53,300 bases of DNA from JBOHUC01 sp050733935. GTDB taxonomy: Bacteria; Eisenbacteria; RBG-16-71-46; DASYSL01. Below the pieces are notes generated by a model, which was given only the letters and a program-made list of their open reading frames with translations, was not told the origin of the DNA and searched no databases. The DNA is taken from NCBI GenBank assembly GCA_050733935.1, contig JBOHUC010000031.1:1-53300 (forward strand). The letters run 5' to 3'. Both the position numbers and the translations under genes were made by a program. Below are positions 50,680-53,300 of this stretch, in pieces. Position 1 is the stretch's first letter. The number at the start of each line of letters is the position of its first letter.

Positions 50680-51090
50680 ATGAAGACCGGGCCGGCACTC
50701 GCCGACCCGGTTCGCACACAGCCACATTTGGCTCGGCTCGTGTCTCAGTGTGCGAACCCGAGCCTCGATTCTACCGAAGTCGTGATCCTCACTGTCGTTA
50801 CGTCGTCCGTTGCCAGGAGGCGCGGTCGGGCGCCAAGGTTCGCTCGTGTCGCGATCGCAGCGTCTCCCGGGGCCCACCCCAGGATCAGTCGCACTCCGAT
50901 CGACTGTTCCAAGCGGCCCTCGGTGCGTAGCCAGCCCCGCACTCGACCGACCCGCCGCGATCTGATCCTGAAGGCCCGGCGGTGGCTCGAGGAACTCGAC
51001 ACCGGCCGAATGCCGACGCGGGCGGCCATCGCCCGAAGAGAGGGAATCTCCCGAGCCCGAGTGACCCAGGTCCTCGGGCTCCTTCGTTGA
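50680..51090 (+). CDS. HTH-containing protein, possibly a recombinase remnant
   Basis: A 136-residue ORF. Only the last 45 residues look like protein: LILKARRWLEELDTGRMPTRAAIARREGISRARVTQVLGLLR, a helix-turn-helix of the kind at the end of small proteins linked to serine recombinases. The rest is low-information and Arg/Pro-rich. A strong hairpin (50686-50711) overlaps the first codons, so the true start may be further in (for example a GTG near 50740) or the ORF may be a fragment. No ribosome site at the ATG. Confidence 0.4.
   Translation: MKTGPALADPVRTQPHLARLVSQCANPSLDSTEVVILTVVTSSVARRRGRAPRFARVAIAASPGAHPRISRTPIDCSKRPSVRSQPRTRPTRRDLILKARRWLEELDTGRMPTRAAIARREGISRARVTQVLGLLR
50686..50711. 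terminator. Hairpin near the start of the HTH ORF
   Basis: An 11-bp stem with one mismatch (50686-50696 with 50701-50711, loop ACTC). It lies 150 bp upstream of the serine hydrolase start, so it is not its terminator; it may be an isolated hairpin or terminator of a lost gene. Confidence 0.35.
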
Positions 51091-51105
51091 AGCGACTTCC
51101 AAGCG

Positions 51106-51133
51106 GAGCCCCGGAGCATGATCCCCGGGGCTC
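51106..51133. terminator. Hairpin terminator between convergent genes
   Basis: GAGCCCCGG (51106-51114) pairs with CCGGGGCTC (51125-51133). On the minus strand it serves the truncated secreted-protein gene and shares CCGGGGCTCCGCTTG with the terminator at 16032-16057. Confidence 0.65.
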
Positions 51134-51157
51134 TGGACTCGATTCTCGGATCTGCCG

Positions 51158-52566
51158 CTACTGCGTGATGACGATCAGCTTCCTCTCCGAGTGCCAGCCC
51201 CCCGCCTCGATGCGGTAGAAGTAGACACCCGCCGGAGCCTTCTGGCCCGCGTTCGTCCGGCCGTCCCAGACGACTTCGTGCGGACCGGCGGCCTGCGGCC
51301 CGTCGACGAGATCCTTGAGGAGCCGACCCGCCACGTCGTAGATGCGCATCCGGGCTTCGGTCTCCGTGGCGAGCGTGTAGCTAAACGTAACGCGCCCGGT
51401 CGTCGGGTTCGGGCGAGCAGGCCCAAGTGCGAAGGTCCAAGCCCTAGCTGACTTTGCAAGTGTGCCAGGCGCTGGAGGACTCTCCTCCGAGCCGATCGGA
51501 TGCGATCCCTTCACGGTTACAAAGAAATCTCGCACCTTTCCGACCGGGACTGCCGTCTTCCCGAACTTCATGGCCAGAGAATCACCCGGAGCGAGCGCAG
51601 CTCTACTGTCATCCACGCTCCTCACTGCGCCATCGGCAACCCCAACCCGAGTCTGCCGAGCACTCGCCAGCGTGAGGGACAACGGAGAGACGACCTGGGA
51701 AACGTCGAGCTTCCCTACAACCCGAATTGCGTACTCCCGTAAGGGGGTCAAGCGGAATCGAGTGCTCCCAAAGGCCGGAATGGCAAACGAGTCAAACTCC
51801 CGCCTCGGATGCACGATTGCCGCCGTGGTCCAACTCGAGTCTTGCCCCTGCCTCTCGACAACGATGCCCACGGAATCGAGCGTGGTCGCCGCGGACCATC
51901 CCTTCGATTCGACGATAAGCGCAGATCGACCGCGACCAGCTCCGAGGTCGACATACAGGCAATCTCCGCCGCGCGAAACGTAAGGCACGCTGCTATCCAA
52001 GCTGGCTCCGGCCGCGTCGCTGACTGTGCTGACCGCGCCCACCGTACCCACGTACACGCTCTCGGCACCGGCGAGGGCAACCTCTTCGGGGGTATGGTCT
52101 ACCACCCCAAGCGCGACGTGATCCACGCCGACCGACCTTTGACTCGTTGTCCGCAGAAACAGGCCGTACTCCGGGTCGGACGATCCAATTGCAAGCCTCA
52201 TGACATCGCGCACGTCACTGCTGCCCGCGTTCCAGAGAAGGCTGTTCTCGGCGGAGCCAACAACTGCCGCAGTGCGCGCTTCTCCCGTGCCGACATCCCG
52301 CGGCGCGCCCTCCTCGCCACCGCCCCCACCTCCGGCGAAACCCTCCCCATCGCAGAAGGGGAATTGATTCCCCGAGCACATTGTCGTAACAACCGCCACA
52401 TTGCTCACCTGCGACCAGGCCCCATTGTCTTTCGTCTTGATACCAAAGGAGTGTAATGTGCATTGTGACAGCCCCGTCAGCTCCATGCAATGAAGAGTCC
52501 CCTGCGCTCCTGGCAATGGGGGCGGAGGGGACGTGATTATGGTGGCCGTGTTCCAATTGGCGTCGG
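51158..52566 (-). pseudogene. Secreted protein, 5' end lost, with FN3-like part and FlgD-type sorting domain
   Basis: The last about 470 residues of an exported protein. The frame is open up to 52597 but the last residues come from the abutting IS256 remnant. Residues from the junction read WNTATIITSPPPPLPG, then MELTGLSQCTLHSFGIKTKD and NGAWSQVSNVA, the end of a fibronectin-III-like domain; a Gly/Glu-rich linker follows, a beta-rich middle of unknown type, and the terminal sorting domain (GPARPNPTTGRVTFSYTL, IYDVAGRLLKDLVDGP, PAGVYFYRIEAGGWHSERKLIVI). No native start or signal peptide remains. Its tail is closely similar to that of the hydrolase gene at 13323-16010. Confidence 0.8.
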
Positions 52567-53055
52567 CCAGACCGCGTCCAAGGGACGAGCCTGCCACTTC
52601 GCGACCTCGTCGACGACCGCGTCGGTCACCGTCGAGATCAGGCTCGGCGAGATCTCCGTGCCGTAGATCTCCGACAGGTGTGCCTGGATGTCGCGCACGC
52701 TCATGCCGCGCGCGTACATCGACAGGATCTTGTCGTCGAAGCCGGTGAAGCGCCGCTGGTGCTTCTTCACCAGCTGCGGCTCGAACGTGCCGTGGCGATC
52801 GCGTGGCACGTCGATCGGGACTTCGCCCTGGTCGGTCGTGAGCGTCTTCGGGCTCGTCCCATTGCGGGCGTTTCCGCTCATCGTCGGCGCGCCGGGCTCG
52901 TGGCCCAGGTGGTCGGTCAGCTCGGCGGCGAGCGCGCGCTCGACCAGGGCGCCGGTCAGGTGCTTGAGAAGCCCCTCGGGGCCCGTCAGGTCATCGGGCT
53001 TCTCGTAGCCGGCCAGCAGCTCGTCGAGAAGTTCCTTGCGGATCCTACGCTTCAT
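52567..53055 (-). pseudogene. IS256-family (Transposase_mut) transposase, 3'-truncated
   Basis: From the ATG at 53055 (GGAAGGG 6 nt upstream) the first about 163 residues of a mutator-type transposase are present: MKRRIRKELLDELLAGYEKP, LVERALAAELTDHLGHEPG, NARNGTSPKTLTTDQGEVPI, FEPQLVKKHQRRFTGFDDKI, GMSVRDIQAHLSEIYG and EVAKWQARPLDAVWP. Relatives continue with IVYFDAL, where the first catalytic Asp lies; here the match stops at VWP and the frame passes into the secreted-protein sequence. All three catalytic residues are missing, so it is inactive. Confidence 0.88.
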
Positions 53056-53103
53056 GGTGTCCCTTCCTTTCGCGGAAGAGACTACCTGCGTCACGCGGTC
53101 AGG

Positions 53104-53130
53104 CGCTTACACGAAATTCGGTACAGGCTC
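53104..53130 (-). repeat. IS end, left inverted repeat of the IS256 remnant
   Basis: 27 bp upstream of the truncated transposase gene. On the minus strand it contains GAATTTCGTGTAAGCG, a pattern typical of IS256-family ends, and is 20/27 similar to the inverted copy at 53137-53163. Confidence 0.6.
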
Positions 53131-53136
53131 ACGTCC

Positions 53137-53163
53137 GGGACTGTAAAGAATTCTGTGTAAACG
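53137..53163 (+). repeat. IS end, inverted partner across a 6-bp spacer
   Basis: Contains GAATTCTGTGTAAACG on the plus strand; the mirror of 53104-53130 with only ACGTCC between them. A second similar motif (TGTGTAAACG) lies at 53192-53201. It probably belongs to the right end of the element whose transposase ends at 53205. Confidence 0.55.
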
Positions 53164-53204
53164 GCCATCGGGTAGGGCTTGAGTCAAGAGGTGTGTAAAC
53201 GAGC

Positions 53205-53300
53205 TCAGGCGGCGGCCCTCTGATTCGACTTCGTGATCTTCACTCCGTTGTCGAACATCACGCCGCGATAGACCTCGGCGGCCAGGTGCGGCGCGTCGAT
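53205..53300 (-). CDS. C-terminal end of a CDS, probably a transposase (runs off the window)
   Basis: The frame is open to the window edge and reads IDAPHLAAEVYRGVMFDNG then VKITKSNQRAAA, stop at 53205. It is followed directly by IS-end-like sequence (CGTTTACACA), so it is probably the last 31 residues of another IS transposase. The family cannot be fixed from so short a piece. Confidence 0.45.
   Translation of the reverse strand: MDAPHLAAEVYRGVMFDNGVKITKSNQRAAA

Noticed and set aside
1..53300. CRISPR arrays, rRNA, tRNA, prophage genes
   Set aside because: Looked for repeat-spacer patterns, tRNA T-arms and phage structural proteins; none found.

Overview
The window is high-GC bacterial DNA with densely packed genes on both strands and no rRNA, tRNA, CRISPR or prophage. 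Several secreted proteins (HAF-repeat, S41 peptidase, alpha/beta hydrolase, kelch, and a truncated one at the right end) finish in a FlgD/Por-type Ig-like tail with motifs such as YDVAGRL and PAGIYFYRL. Together with outer-membrane barrels this suggests a Gram-negative didderm of the FCB type, most like Candidatus Eisenbacteria. That assignment is inference from protein style, not from a marker gene.

Layout. 1-2364: secreted HAF-repeat protein and an outer-membrane barrel. 2418-4425: an intact IS1-family element with 18-bp inverted ends, an 8-bp target duplication and two passenger genes. 4.5-16 kb: dicarboxylate/amino-acid symporter, secreted proteins, a lone HicB-like protein beside a metallopeptidase, a CPA2 antiporter, an S41 peptidase and a secreted hydrolase. 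16.1-19.4 kb: an exported TPR-CHAT protease. 19.7-23.5 kb: a MacA-like adaptor with two MacB-type permeases but no ATPase. 23.7-25.7 kb: a five-gene ArsR/SRPBCC/DUF1801 operon whose promoter appears to give a leaderless mRNA. 25.8-29 kb: secreted proteins. 29-38.2 kb: small redox and hydrolase genes (Rieske, FMN reductase, a sulfite-oxidase-like/ferredoxin-reductase/DUF6510 operon, cupin, epoxide hydrolase, rhomboid), several of them frameshifted. 38.2-41.4 kb: a Na+/H+ antiporter-rhodanese fusion and its redox partner. 41.5-51.1 kb: secreted and membrane proteins. 51.1-53.3 kb: a secreted-protein gene cut by an IS256-family remnant and a junction of two IS ends.

The most interesting object is the antiporter-rhodanese gene (38187-39755, minus). 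Its open frame appears to stop just after the catalytic cysteine of the rhodanese domain. The stop is a UGA sitting exactly where relatives carry the second Cys of a YCSC motif. The same frame then continues for 36 residues that complete the rhodanese fold. A perfect 8-bp hairpin with G at position 2 of its loop lies 21 nt after the UGA, as expected of a bacterial SECIS. I read it as a selenocysteine-containing antiporter-rhodanese, cotranscribed with a cNMP-binding/thioredoxin-reductase-like flavoprotein.

Other points: repeated promoter-to-start spacing suggesting leaderless transcripts, single-base frameshifts clustered in 35.4-41.4 kb (decay, phase variation at a G6 tract, or sequencing error), and a shared sorting-domain-plus-terminator cassette at two distant genes.
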